DNA of 64,000 nucleotides from Anaerofustis stercorihominis (GTDB lineage Bacteria; Bacillota; Clostridia; Eubacteriales; Anaerofustaceae): NCBI RefSeq assembly GCF_024623185.1, contig NZ_JANJZK010000008.1, positions 1 to 64,000 of the forward strand, read 5' to 3'. Shown piece by piece: positions 1 to 8,769 of this stretch (position 1 is its first letter; each line of letters starts with the position of its first letter). The notes under the pieces were generated by a model. It saw only the letters and a program-made list of their open reading frames with translations, ran no database searches and was not told where the DNA came from. The position numbers and the translations under genes were made by a program.

Positions 1-110
1 CTTAGGCACCGCGCCCAGCGGAAGCATTTAACTCAAAGTTTTTTTGCTTCGGAAAAAAGATGGTCGCCTTTAGGGCGAAATCTAAAAGATAGCAAGGCAA
101 AGCCTTGCAC
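1..110. other. Hairpin-rich left edge
   Basis: No gene is supported here. Three small hairpins follow one another: GAAGCA (21-26) with TGCTTC (45-50), TCGCC (64-68) with GGCGA (74-78), and a perfect GCAAGGC/GCCTTGC hairpin with a 3-base loop (92-108). The terminator at 111-142 follows directly. The short open frame crossing this area lies over hairpins and the end of the minus-strand gene, so it is treated as a shadow. Confidence 0.4.
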
Positions 111-142
111 AAAAAAGGTCTTAGGATTTTCCTAAGACCTTT
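111..142 (-). terminator. Intrinsic terminator of the EPSP-synthase-like gene
   Basis: A perfect 13-bp stem (114-126 with 130-142) has a 3-base loop. On the minus strand it is followed by a T tract (A's at 111-116 on the plus strand). It lies 47 bases beyond the stop codon of the minus-strand gene, and may also work on the plus strand. Confidence 0.85.
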
Positions 143-188
143 GGGTTTTAGGTGCAAAGCCCCTGATATTTGTTTCTTTAAAAAGAAA

Positions 189-1469
189 TTAGTGAAGCCT
201 TTTACCCCCGAGCCTTGTGAAATCTCTGTAGAATTCTTTGTAGTAGTTTGGCATTGCGGAGGGTACTTTTGCTTTTATGGGGCTTAGTGCCTGCCTTGAA
301 ACCGCACACAGTGCAAATATGCTTTCGTGAAGCTTCAAGTCGTTTACAGTACCGCCCTTTAACATTTCCCTTCCTCTTATGATAAGGTCTCCTCCGAAGA
401 TGAAGCTGTCGCCTCCGACGGAGTTTATCGCGTGTACCAAGTCATTTGCTGCAAGGGTATCTTTTATGTAGATGTCCTCTACATTTTTAAGCTTGCTGGT
501 GCCGTCGGCAACGCTCGCTATCACTGCAAGATACGGCATTAAATCGGGTACTTTGCTTATGTCTATATTAAAGGCGTTTATCCTGTTCGGTCTTGCTATT
601 ATATCTCCTTTGGGGCTTGCCAGTATGTCTATACCTATTACTTTTAAAATATCCAGAAGTTTTTTATTGTCCTGCCTGCTTTTTAGGTTCAAATCCTTAA
701 CCATTACCTTATGACCGAGAGCACTTGCTGTTATCCATACACTTGCCATGGTAAAGTCGTTTTCTATTGTTACATTACATGGTTCATATTTTGTATTTAT
801 GATATCGAACTCTTTAAAGTTTTTGTTTTTTACGTCTATTTCAAAGTCCTTTAATATTTGAATGGTTCTGTTTATATAAGCCTTATCTTTTATCTCTCCG
901 AGGATAATCACTTTAGAGGCTCTGTAGGCTCTGGGAAGCATTGAGAGAAGTGTGGATAAACATTCCTTTTCGATGTCGGCTCTTATATAAAAAACGGATT
1001 TATCAATACTTGTCTTTATTTTTATGGGATATTCACCTTTTTCCATTTGGATTTTTGTAAATCCCTTTTCAAAAAAGAGGCTGTAGAATGAATTTAAAGG
1101 ATTTTGTATGATAACATTCTTATATTTAAGATTGAATTTAGTCTTGGATATAAGTAAAATGGGCGCAAAAGTCCTAAGCAGATTTAAATTGTTCCTAAGG
1201 TCTATTTCTTTTAAATCTATATCAAAAGGATATGAACCTTTTATCCTTAAAGTCTTTCTTTTTCCCTGATATTCGTCTACGGTTATACGTGCCCCCAGCA
1301 GACTTAATATATCCAGTATCTCCTTAGTTTCTTTATCGAATAAAACATTGTTTATAATACTTGTTTCGCTCGTGAAAAGGGAACATATCAAATATCTTTT
1401 TAAGTCTTCCAAAACCGGTTTAGCGGTAACTTTTCCGTTTAAAATCCTGTTATCAAGTGTTATCTCCAT
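189..1469 (-). CDS. EPSP synthase (AroA)-like protein with eroded active site
   Basis: The 426-residue product has the length and fold signals of 3-phosphoshikimate 1-carboxyvinyltransferase, the sixth shikimate-pathway enzyme. The C-terminal half keeps the family stretch VPDLMPYLAVIASVADGTSKL and a degenerate version of the following K-E-S/T-D-R segment, here KDTLAAND. The N-terminal substrate loop, normally with a Lys-Ser pair and a following Arg, reads GKVTAKPVLEDLKRY, so the Lys-Ser is gone. The Arg of the usual DHR-M-A motif is also lost (LHESIFAL). Real AroA enzymes need these residues to bind PEP and shikimate-3-phosphate, so catalysis is doubtful. No other aro gene is nearby. The gene is single, divergent from folT and followed by a strong terminator. 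It may be a repurposed paralogue or a very divergent enzyme. The fold assignment is fairly sure; the function is not. Confidence 0.7.
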   Translation of the reverse strand: MEITLDNRILNGKVTAKPVLEDLKRYLICSLFTSETSIINNVLFDKETKEILDILSLLGARITVDEYQGKRKTLRIKGSYPFDIDLKEIDLRNNLNLLRTFAPILLISKTKFNLKYKNVIIQNPLNSFYSLFFEKGFTKIQMEKGEYPIKIKTSIDKSVFYIRADIEKECLSTLLSMLPRAYRASKVIILGEIKDKAYINRTIQILKDFEIDVKNKNFKEFDIINTKYEPCNVTIENDFTMASVWITASALGHKVMVKDLNLKSRQDNKKLLDILKVIGIDILASPKGDIIARPNRINAFNIDISKVPDLMPYLAVIASVADGTSKLKNVEDIYIKDTLAANDLVHAINSVGGDSFIFGGDLIIRGREMLKGGTVNDLKLHESIFALCAVSRQALSPIKAKVPSAMPNYYKEFYRDFTRLGGKRLH

Positions 1470-1593
1470 TTTTACCCCATAATCCCATTTTAAGATTTTA
1501 CTTAATTTTACTATTTTTAAATCAAAATATCAATTATTTAATATATTTTTAATATTTTCTCCATATCGTAATTACTTTATGTTATAATATTTT

Positions 1594-1684
1594 CGCAGAG
1601 TAGATAAGATGCGTTAAGTGTTAAAGGATGGGAAGTTGCCTTTAAACGAAAACGAAAGTTGCGGTATCTTGTCGCGTCCGCTGT
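1594..1684 (+). promoter_or_regulatory. THF riboswitch upstream of folT
   Basis: The leader carries conserved THF-aptamer blocks in the right order: GAGTAGAT, GCGTTAAGTGT, TGGGA, ACGA, GCGG, and a closing GTCGCGTCCGCTG that forms P1 with GCAG at 1595-1598. This class binds reduced folates and usually controls folate transport or synthesis. A TATAAT box sits at 1583-1588. Downstream, AGCGGA (1711-1716) can pair with TCCGCT (1677-1682), which overlaps the 3' strand of P1. That gives an alternative hairpin just before the AGGAGGT ribosome binding site (1737-1743). No T tract follows, so translational control is the simplest reading. Confidence 0.88.
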
Positions 1685-1749
1685 ATATTTCATTTAAATA
1701 TGTCATGAATAGCGGAGCTTTGTCTAGTAATACTTAGGAGGTAAGAAGT

Positions 1750-2283
1750 ATGAATAGAGCAAGCTCTAGTTTAGTTAGTACGAGAAAAATCGTTTTCGCG
1801 GGACTATTAATTGCAATGGGGATAGTACTGAAGATGTTTGAAATCAGTGTGACACCTAATTTCAGGATCGGATTTACTACCGTTCCAACGATTTTTTCGG
1901 GGATACTCCTTGGACCGATTTATGGTTTTGCCATAGGGTTTTTGTCTGATTTTATCCAATTCGTTATAAAGTCGGACGGAGGTGCGTTCCACCTCGGTTT
2001 TACCCTCACAAGCGCCCTATACGGACTCATTCCCGGACTTATTGCAATGATGGTAAAAAGGAAAAACATCGAACTTAGCTTAAAACATGTTGTACTTATA
2101 GTAGTACTGTGTGAAATAATATGTTCGATAATTTTAAATACCGCATTCCTGATTCAGATGTACGGTTACGCTACGATAGCTATGATACCACAAAGGTTGA
2201 TAAAAGCCGTAGTCATGATTTTTCTAAACAGTGCAATAATTTATTTTCTATATAATAATACTAAGAACAAAATAAAGGTTTAA
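1750..2283 (+). CDS. folT: Folate ECF transporter S component FolT
   Basis: FolT is the substrate-binding membrane subunit of an energy-coupling-factor transporter; it captures folate and works with shared EcfA/A'/T proteins encoded elsewhere. The 177-residue protein has about five or six hydrophobic segments and the S-component pattern of an N-terminal helix followed by [19 protein letters not shown] and the glycine-rich [13 protein letters not shown]. The start follows AGGAGGT at a good distance. The THF riboswitch in its leader strongly supports folate rather than another vitamin as substrate. The gene is followed after 16 bases by fhs, a THF-using enzyme, so the two probably form one folate-responsive unit. 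Confidence 0.88.
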   Translation: MNRASSSLVSTRKIVFAGLLIAMGIVLKMFEISVTPNFRIGFTTVPTIFSGILLGPIYGFAIGFLSDFIQFVIKSDGGAFHLGFTLTSALYGLIPGLIAMMVKRKNIELSLKHVVLIVVLCEIICSIILNTAFLIQMYGYATIAMIPQRLIKAVVMIFLNSAIIYFLYNNTKNKIKV

Positions 2284-2299
2284 GGAGAAGGATTTAAAA

Positions 2300-3973
2300 A
2301 TGGGTTACAAAAGTGATATTGAAATTGCTCAGGAAGCAAAGATGGAAGACATCAGAGAAGTGGCAAAGAGAATAGGTTTAAGCGAAGACGATATAGAACT
2401 TTACGGAAAATATAAAGCAAAGGTAGACTACAACGTTTTAAAGAGGACTGAAGACAAAAAAGGAAAACTTATCCTTACTACTGCTATCAACCCCACTCCT
2501 GCGGGAGAAGGGAAGACCACTACCACCATAGGTGTTGCAGACGCCATAAGAAGGTTGGGGTACAGCACTATAATGGCACTTAGAGAACCTTCTCTCGGAC
2601 CGGTGTTCGGTATAAAAGGCGGAGCTGCCGGAGGCGGATATGCTCAGGTCGTTCCTATGGAAGACATCAATCTTCATTTTACCGGTGATTTACATGCTCT
2701 TACTGCGGCTAACAATCTCCTTGCGGCTATGATAGATAATCATATCCAGCAGGGCAACGAGCTTAATATCGACACGAGAAGGATAGTTTGGAGAAGAGCT
2801 ATCGACATGAACGACAGACAGCTTAGGAATATCGTCTGCGGTTTAGGCGGAAAAGTAAACGGGACACCTCGTGAAGACGGATTTGATATAACCGTAGCAA
2901 GCGAAGTCATGGCTATATTCTGTCTTGCCAATAATATCACAGATTTGAAAGAAAGACTGGGTAACATAGTTGCCGCATATGATATGGAGGGTAAGCCCGT
3001 TACAGCGAGAGATCTAAAAGCCAACGGAGCTATGGCGACACTTCTAAAAGACGCTTTAAAACCTAATTTGGTACAGTCTTTGGAAGGAACTCCAGCTTTT
3101 ATTCACGGAGGACCTTTTGCGAATATCGCTCACGGCTGTAACAGCGTTATCGCTACAAAAATGGCAAGGCATTTTTGTGATTATGTAGTAACGGAAGCAG
3201 GTTTCGGGGCAGACCTCGGGGCGGAAAAATTCCTTGATATAAAATGCAGGCTTGCAGACCTTAAACCCGACGCTGTAATAATAGTTGCGACGGTAAAAGC
3301 ACTTAAATATAACGGTGGAGTAAGCAAGAACGACCTTGGCAAAGAGAACTTGGAAGCTCTCGAAAAGGGACTTCCTAATTTACTCAAACACGTTGATAAC
3401 ATAAAGAATGTGTTCGGACTTCCTTGTGTTGTTGCTATAAATAAATTCGTCAATGATACCGATGAAGAAGTAAAACTCATTGAAGACAAATGCAGTGAGC
3501 TCGGCGTAAACGTAGTATTAAGCGAAGTTTGGGAAAAAGGCGGTAAAGGCGGAGAAGACCTTGCAAAAGAAGTTATAAGGCTTTGCGATGAAGAAAATAA
3601 CTTTAAATTCTCTTATGACACTGATTTAAGCATTAAAGAAAAAATTGAAACGATAGCAAAAAAAGTATACGGAGCAGAGGGCGTTGACTTCCTTCCAAAG
3701 GCTAAGAAAGAAATGGATAATTTTGAAAAATTAGGTTTTGGAAATATGCCTATCTGTATAGCTAAAACTCAGTATTCACTTTCAGACGACCCAACAAAAC
3801 TCGGTAAACCGGAAGGTTTCAGAATAACCATCAAAGATATGACCGTTTCTGCGGGTGCGGGCTTTATAGTAGCACTTGCGGGGGACGTTATGAAAATGCC
3901 GGGGCTTGGAAAAGAACCCGCTGCATTTAAAATTGATGTCGACGAAAACGGAAAGATATCGGGATTATTTTAG
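2300..3973 (+). CDS. fhs: Formate--tetrahydrofolate ligase
   Basis: The enzyme joins formate to tetrahydrofolate using ATP, giving 10-formyl-THF. In anaerobes it works in one-carbon supply, purine fermentation or acetogenesis. The 557-residue length is typical. The P-loop [13 protein letters not shown] lies at about residues 65-77, and further family blocks are [21 protein letters not shown] and the C-terminal [24 protein letters not shown] precedes the ATG. It lies 16 bases after folT and ends before a strong terminator, so it is likely co-transcribed from the THF-riboswitch leader. No acetogenesis genes are nearby, so the window does not show which pathway it serves. Confidence 0.97.
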   Translation: MGYKSDIEIAQEAKMEDIREVAKRIGLSEDDIELYGKYKAKVDYNVLKRTEDKKGKLILTTAINPTPAGEGKTTTTIGVADAIRRLGYSTIMALREPSLGPVFGIKGGAAGGGYAQVVPMEDINLHFTGDLHALTAANNLLAAMIDNHIQQGNELNIDTRRIVWRRAIDMNDRQLRNIVCGLGGKVNGTPREDGFDITVASEVMAIFCLANNITDLKERLGNIVAAYDMEGKPVTARDLKANGAMATLLKDALKPNLVQSLEGTPAFIHGGPFANIAHGCNSVIATKMARHFCDYVVTEAGFGADLGAEKFLDIKCRLADLKPDAVIIVATVKALKYNGGVSKNDLGKENLEALEKGLPNLLKHVDNIKNVFGLPCVVAINKFVNDTDEEVKLIEDKCSELGVNVVLSEVWEKGGKGGEDLAKEVIRLCDEENNFKFSYDTDLSIKEKIETIAKKVYGAEGVDFLPKAKKEMDNFEKLGFGNMPICIAKTQYSLSDDPTKLGKPEGFRITIKDMTVSAGAGFIVALAGDVMKMPGLGKEPAAFKIDVDENGKISGLF

Positions 3974-4004
3974 AAGTATTGTTATAGAAAATAAAACTAT
4001 ATTT

Positions 4005-4030
4005 AAGACCGTGAAAGCGGTCTTTTTTGT
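4005..4030 (+). terminator. Intrinsic terminator after fhs
   Basis: AAGACCG (4005-4011) pairs with CGGTCTT (4018-4024), followed by a T tract. Confidence 0.9.
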
Positions 4031-4315
4031 TTATGATTTTAAATAATCGTGTAGTGATATTTAGAATTTAAAAATTCAAGGTTCAAAAAATTAAGCAGGT
4101 TTTGTGTTTGGATTTTATGAGAAGCAGAGTGGGATTATATGATTTATCATTAAAGGCTTTAAATATAAAAGGGGCTGAAATATTTAAATTTTAATGGGTA
4201 ATATTTGATTAGAAAATTATGTTTTAAAGTAATATGGAGTATTATCGGAGGTTTGGGTAAGGTTGATTATTAAAATTGAGTTGATTGGGATTTTAACGTG
4301 AATATAGGTTGGTTA
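4031..4315. other. AT-rich intergenic stretch, nothing recognised
   Basis: This is the space between the fhs terminator and the convergent proA terminator, apart from the palindromic repeat at its right end. No open frame with a ribosome binding site and no hairpin with a T tract was seen. Confidence 0.5.
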
Positions 4316-4352
4316 GGGGCGCGGAATCTGCCGAAGGCAGGCGTAGTGCCCC
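4316..4352 (+). repeat. 37-bp GC-rich palindromic repeat, copy 1 (CTGCC type)
   Basis: The element has outer arms GGGGC/GCCCC and inner arms CTGCC/GGCAG around a GAA loop, separated by 7-base non-pairing blocks GCGGAAT and GCGTAGT. It lies between the convergent fhs and proA genes, just beside the proA terminator. It has no T tract. Identical copies occur at 27874, 45958 and (inverted) 46112. Confidence 0.92.
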
Positions 4353-4365
4353 GTAAGGTAAATAA

Positions 4366-4390
4366 AAAAGCTCCCATATGGGAGCTTTTA
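4366..4390 (-). terminator. Intrinsic terminator of proBA
   Basis: A self-complementary AGCTCCCATATGGGAGCT stem is flanked by A and T runs on either side. It lies directly after the proA stop on the minus strand and could act in both directions. Confidence 0.88.
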
Positions 4391-4392
4391 TT

Positions 4393-5640
4393 TTATCTTA
4401 TCTGTCCGCTGCCGGTAATAACGTATTTTATTGTAGTAAGTTCATTAAGTCCCATAGGTCCTCTTGGAAGGGTCCTTTGAGTCGCTATACCTATTTCGCT
4501 TCCGAAACCGAATTCTTCACCGTCTGTAAATCTTGTTGAAACATTCACATAGACACATGCACTGTCTATTTTGGAAGTAAATAAATTCATGCTTTCGATA
4601 TTGTTTGTAACTATGCATTCGGAGTGCTTTGTTGAATATTTATTGATATGATTTATCGCTTCCTCTATGTTTTCTACAATTTTTACTGCGATTATATAAT
4701 CGTTGTATTCTGTCTTGTAATCTTCTTCGGTGGCTTTTTTTGCTTTGCTTCCGAGGATTTTTACAGTCCTTTCATCTCCTCTGAATTCCACATTATGTTC
4801 TTTGAGCTTACTATATATAAGAGGAAGGACTTCTTCTGCTTTCTTTTCATGAATTAGAAGTGTCTCCAATGAATTGCATACGCTTGGTCTTTGTGTTTTC
4901 CCATTGTCTGTCAAATCAACAGCCATATCGTTATCGGCAAATTCATCTATATATATATGACAGTTTCCCGCTCCCGTTTCGATGAATGGAACAGTTGCGA
5001 TATCTTTTATAGACCTTATCAGTCCCGCACTTCCTCTTGGGATCAATACATCTATATATTCCGTAAGCTTAGCCATTTCGGATACATATTTTCTGTCCGT
5101 GTCGGAAACCAGCTGGATTACATCGTGATTGAGTCCTGCTTTTTTTACGGCACCCCTCATTACTTCTACAAGCCTTGTATTTGTATTTATCGCTTCTTTA
5201 CCGCCTCTTAGGATACACGCATTACCGGATTTTAGGCATAAACATCCCGCGTCGACCGTAACGTTCGGACGTGATTCGAATATTATACCAACGACTCCGT
5301 AAGGGACTCTCTTTATTACTATCTCCATTCCGTTTGGTCTTTTGGACCCTCCGGAAATGATACCGACAGGGTCTTTTAAATTGATGACTTTGTCTATAGA
5401 ATTTGCTATAGCTTTTATTCTGTCTTCGTCAAGAGTAAGCCTGTCTATCATGGACTCTTTCATCCCATTTGCTTTGGCATTTATAATATCTTCTTTGTTA
5501 GCTTTAATGATACTTTTCATGTTGCTTATGAGTTCATTTTTGATGCACTCAAGAGCTTCGTTCTTTTTGTTCGTATTCAAATCGCTTATGCTTCTGCCTG
5601 CTATCTTAGCTTTTTTGCCTAAACTGTTCATATTAAACAT
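4393..5640 (-). CDS. proA: Glutamate-5-semialdehyde dehydrogenase
   Basis: The enzyme reduces gamma-glutamyl phosphate to glutamate-5-semialdehyde with NADPH, the second step of proline synthesis, in the cytoplasm. The 415-residue length is typical of ProA. The catalytic cysteine lies in SVCNSLETLLIH at about residue 255, preceded by the family block FIETGAGNCHIYID. The C-terminal stretch FGSEIGIATQRTLPRGPMGL is diagnostic. The start follows a GGAAATACAG-type leader ten bases after the proB stop, so the pair is an operon. A strong terminator follows. Confidence 0.97.
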   Translation of the reverse strand: MFNMNSLGKKAKIAGRSISDLNTNKKNEALECIKNELISNMKSIIKANKEDIINAKANGMKESMIDRLTLDEDRIKAIANSIDKVINLKDPVGIISGGSKRPNGMEIVIKRVPYGVVGIIFESRPNVTVDAGCLCLKSGNACILRGGKEAINTNTRLVEVMRGAVKKAGLNHDVIQLVSDTDRKYVSEMAKLTEYIDVLIPRGSAGLIRSIKDIATVPFIETGAGNCHIYIDEFADNDMAVDLTDNGKTQRPSVCNSLETLLIHEKKAEEVLPLIYSKLKEHNVEFRGDERTVKILGSKAKKATEEDYKTEYNDYIIAVKIVENIEEAINHINKYSTKHSECIVTNNIESMNLFTSKIDSACVYVNVSTRFTDGEEFGFGSEIGIATQRTLPRGPMGLNELTTIKYVITGSGQIR

Positions 5641-5650
5641 CTGTATTTCC

Positions 5651-6439
5651 TCACTTTCTTACTTTAAATAACGTTCCTTTGTTTTCTCCGTCAAAGAGAC
5701 TGTATAAATCGTTAGGGTCTTTTGATGATAAAATTACCATATCAAAATTATTTTCAAAGGCTATTTGTCCCGCTTTGATCTTGGTTATCATTCCTCCGGT
5801 ACCGAGGTTATTTACCGCGTCGGAACAGCAGTTTACTATATCGTCGGTTATTTCTTCAACGACTTCTATCCTCTTTGCATCTTTATTCTTACTTGGATTA
5901 TCTGTGTAAAGTCCGTCTATATCCGTTAGGATAACTAATAGGTCTGCTTTTATGATTGAACTTACTATGGCAGATAATGTGTCGTTATCTCCGAATTCAA
6001 GTTCTTCCGTGCTTACCGTATCGTTTTCGTTTACTATCGGTATGACGTTGTATTTAAGCAGTTTATCAAATGTGCTGGTTATTTTAAGGATATCTTCCTT
6101 TTCTGAAATTACATCATTGGTAAGAAGGACCTGTGCTACGTTATGGTTGTATTCCGAAAATAATTTATCGTATAAATACATAAGTTCGCACTGTCCTATG
6201 GCTGCGAGAGCCTGCTTTTGAGATAAGTCCTTGGGTTTTCTGTCTATCCCGAGCTTACCCATTCCGACCCCTACCGCTCCCGAAGAAACAAGGATTATAT
6301 CCCTTCCGGAATTTTTAAGGTCTGCAATTATTTTCACCAAATGCTCCACTCTTCTTATATTTATATTTCCCGTCTTATGAGTAAGAGTGGAAGTTCCTAT
6401 TTTTATGACGATTTTTTTTGCTTTCACTACGTTTTTCAT
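5651..6439 (-). CDS. proB: Glutamate 5-kinase, short form without PUA domain
   Basis: The enzyme phosphorylates glutamate to gamma-glutamyl phosphate, the feedback-controlled first step of proline synthesis. The amino-acid-kinase fold is complete: KIGTSTLTHKTG near the N-terminus, ILVSSGAVGVGMGKLG, FGDNDTLSAIVSS, and the C-terminal GTGGMITKIKAGQIA. At 262 residues it lacks the C-terminal PUA domain found in the roughly 367-residue E. coli enzyme; kinase-only forms are known in other bacteria. AAGGATAG precedes the ATG and a good promoter lies at 6469-6498. It is the first gene of proBA. Confidence 0.96.
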   Translation of the reverse strand: MKNVVKAKKIVIKIGTSTLTHKTGNINIRRVEHLVKIIADLKNSGRDIILVSSGAVGVGMGKLGIDRKPKDLSQKQALAAIGQCELMYLYDKLFSEYNHNVAQVLLTNDVISEKEDILKITSTFDKLLKYNVIPIVNENDTVSTEELEFGDNDTLSAIVSSIIKADLLVILTDIDGLYTDNPSKNKDAKRIEVVEEITDDIVNCCSDAVNNLGTGGMITKIKAGQIAFENNFDMVILSSKDPNDLYSLFDGENKGTLFKVRK

Positions 6440-6468
6440 AATCTATCCTTAATTTTAGTTTATTTATT

Positions 6469-6498
6469 ATTATATAATAAAACAAGCAGGATTGTAAA
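6469..6498 (-). promoter_or_regulatory. Sigma-A-type promoter of proBA
   Basis: On the minus strand, TTTACA (6493-6498) and TATAAT (6469-6474) are separated by 18 bases. The proB start codon lies about 30 bases downstream. Confidence 0.7.
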
Positions 6499-6533
6499 GA
6501 AAACTAATGTATAATAATTTAAATATAGATTAA

Positions 6534-6563
6534 AAAAGAAGTCTAGAAAACTAAACTTCTTTT
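6534..6563 (-). terminator. Terminator of the zinc dehydrogenase gene
   Basis: AAAAGAAGT (6534-6542) pairs with ACTTCTTTT (6555-6563), with T's following on the minus strand. It lies just beyond the minus-strand stop at 6573. Confidence 0.7.
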
Positions 6564-6572
6564 TATTTATAT

Positions 6573-7607
6573 TTAATTATATGTTATGTAGTTCTTTATC
6601 ACATTCCCTTCATGATGGTTCATCAATGCTTCTTTTACATTTTCCAGCTTGTATTCGTTATAAAGGAAATCCTTCTCGTCTATGACTTTCATCTTTAATA
6701 GTTCAAATGCTTGATTTACATATAAAGGCGTCGTATGATAAAGTCCTTTTATTGTGATTTGAGAATAATGAAGCAGTTTTGTATCTACAGTAAGTTCTTC
6801 TCCCGCTTTTGTTCCTCCGTAAAGAAGTGCAAATCCTCCCGGACGGACCATGTTGATAGACATCTGCCATACTTTTACGCTTCCCGCTGCTTCTACGGCA
6901 GCGTCGACTCCTCTTTTTCCCGGGGTCAAATCTTTGACAGCCTGAACTTGGTCGTCGACTTCTTCTATATTTATTATATCATGAGCACCGAGCTTCTTAG
7001 CTGCTTCAAGTCTCACTTTGCTTTTGTCGCAGGCTATGACTCTTGCCCCTTTTAAATATAAAAGTCTTATAAACATAAGTCCCGACGGACCGCATCCGTT
7101 TACAGCTACGTAGTCTCCCTGTTCAACGGGTATCTCAGAAACTCCGTAAGCCGCACACGCAAAAGGTTCGAGAAGTGCCGCCTGTTTAAAGCTCATATCA
7201 TCAGGGATATGGAACATATTTTGTTTTACTATTATTTCCGGTATGAGCTGATACTCGCTGAAACCTCCGTTTTTGAGCTGATTTGTAATGAGGTTTTCAC
7301 ACATGCAGTGTATTCCTTTTTTGCAGTAGTAACATTCGTTGCACGGAGCCGAATTATGAGCCACCACTCTGTCTCCGACTTTGAATTTAGTAACTCCTTC
7401 TCCCACTTCTGCGACTACACCGCTGCATTCGTGACCTATGTTATACGGAGGCGTATGTTTTGCATATCCTCTGATATAACTTTTTACATCTGAACCGCAG
7501 GTAAGAGAAACTTCATTTTTTATAAGTACTTCCCCTTTTCCCGCTTTCGGTCTTTCGCATTCTATGAGCCTTAAATCTCCCGGCTCGTATAACATTACCT
7601 TTCTCAA
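6573..7607 (-). CDS. Zinc-dependent medium-chain dehydrogenase
   Basis: This 344-residue cytoplasmic enzyme belongs to the MDR family of alcohol and polyol dehydrogenases. The catalytic zinc ligands are Cys in LTCGSDVKS (about residue 37) and the HE pair in NIGHECSG (about 59-60). The four-cysteine structural zinc loop CNECYYCKKGIHCMC is intact. The nucleotide-binding turn is NGCGPSGLMFIRLL. The substrate cannot be read; L-threonine, sorbitol, sorbose-phosphate and related polyol dehydrogenases share this layout. It is a single gene with its own terminator and no metabolic neighbours, so context does not help. Its start follows a GGTAGAAAAATTGAGAAAGG-like leader and is the first Met of the family pattern. 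Confidence 0.85.
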   Translation of the reverse strand: MRKVMLYEPGDLRLIECERPKAGKGEVLIKNEVSLTCGSDVKSYIRGYAKHTPPYNIGHECSGVVAEVGEGVTKFKVGDRVVAHNSAPCNECYYCKKGIHCMCENLITNQLKNGGFSEYQLIPEIIVKQNMFHIPDDMSFKQAALLEPFACAAYGVSEIPVEQGDYVAVNGCGPSGLMFIRLLYLKGARVIACDKSKVRLEAAKKLGAHDIINIEEVDDQVQAVKDLTPGKRGVDAAVEAAGSVKVWQMSINMVRPGGFALLYGGTKAGEELTVDTKLLHYSQITIKGLYHTTPLYVNQAFELLKMKVIDEKDFLYNEYKLENVKEALMNHHEGNVIKNYITYN

Positions 7608-7686
7608 TTTTTCTACCTCGCTTAATATTTTATTAAGTATAGTTTAGCACTATTTTATTTCTTTGTCATTATTTTATTTCATCATC

Positions 7687-7723
7687 GGGGCACTGCGCCT
7701 CACTTCGTGAGATTCCGCGCCCC
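7687..7723 (-). repeat. 37-bp GC-rich palindromic repeat, copy 2 (CTCAC type)
   Basis: In the orientation of copy 1 the inner arms are CTCAC/GTGAG around the same GAA loop, while the outer GGGGC/GCCCC arms are unchanged. All changed stem bases are compensated. One extra T-to-C change lies in the right 7-base block. The copy sits upstream of the zinc dehydrogenase gene. Confidence 0.92.
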
Positions 7724-8092
7724 GAAGCGAGGAGGATATGAATAATACTATTTTCACGTAATCAATACGATGTTTTGATTTACGGTTGTTTTATGAAATC
7801 AAAGAAAACACGGATTTCTTTAATATTGTAAAAAATTATAAAAAAACACATAAAATTGGTATAAATAACATTATATTAATATTATAAGTAAAAATGACTG
7901 TAAGGGTTTTAATTGATATTACCTGATTTATAAAAATAAAAGATATCAATGAAAAAATAAAAATATTTCACTTGAAATTTTAATTAGAAAAGAAATAAAG
8001 AATTTATTAAATATTATTTTACTTTGGATATCTGTCTGAAACATTAATTTAAAAGATGTATTATTTATGGTATATAAGATTTCTATTTGTGA
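7724..8092. other. AT-rich intergenic stretch, nothing recognised
   Basis: Very AT-rich DNA. No convincing open frame, hairpin or RNA gene was seen. It leads into the remnant at 8093. Confidence 0.4.
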
Positions 8093-8401
8093 TTAGAATT
8101 AAGAAAATTTAAAATATTACTCCGATTTGATATAAATATATCCGAGAATAACAAATTAAACTTAAAAATAAAGACTTATACTATCAGAAAGGCATTATCT
8201 TTTGACTTAAATGATTATTCCGAAGAGCAAATGAAGATAGTATTTATCTGTATAATCGGCAGTTTAAGGAAACACCATTACGGAAATGAAATAATATTTC
8301 CGGTACATATAAAATATTTTGTCAGGCTTTTTATATTAGGGAATGATATTATGTTGTCAAGGAAGAGGACAGAAAATCAAGATTTGAAGATATACTTTTA
8401 G
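8093..8401 (+). pseudogene. Possible gene remnant
   Basis: A stop-free frame of 102 codons runs here without any usable start codon or ribosome binding site. It reads like protein (for example KALSFDLNDYSEEQMK and SLRKHHYGNEIIFPVH) rather than random AT-rich translation. A good intrinsic terminator lies about 125 bases downstream with no other gene to serve. Together these suggest the 3' part of a lost gene. The family is not recognised, and chance cannot be excluded. Confidence 0.35.
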
Positions 8402-8524
8402 TATTTTTAAATCGGTTATAAAAAGAAAAAAGTTAAAGATATGTAAGATTTTGGGCGTACTAAAAAAATAAAAAAAAGTGAGATAGAAAAAATTTAAGAT
8501 AAGAATACAGGAAGTAAATTTCAG

Positions 8525-8552
8525 GGAGTTTATAATAATAAACTTCTTTTTT
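8525..8552 (+). terminator. Orphan terminator-like hairpin
   Basis: GGAGTTTA pairs with TAAACTTC around a short loop, followed by eight T's. No intact plus-strand gene lies upstream, so it probably belonged to the remnant at 8093-8401. Confidence 0.6.
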
Positions 8553-8769
8553 TATTTTAATTACTTTGATACCTTTGTATAAAATAAAAATTTTTATTAA
8601 TTATATTGTATTTCATGACATGATTTTTGTATTTTATGCAAAAAATGTAGGATAATATTGGTCTTCTGTTATATTAATGTCAGTAAAAGAAATGGTTTTA
8701 TATTAAATAAAACATATAAAATTTTTTAGTGAAATAAAACAAAATCAAATTTAAGAAAGGGAGATAATT

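Noticed and set aside
105-287. Short plus-strand open frame at the left edge
   Set aside because: It overlaps the terminator hairpin and the 3' end of the EPSP-synthase-like gene on the other strand and has no ribosome binding site.
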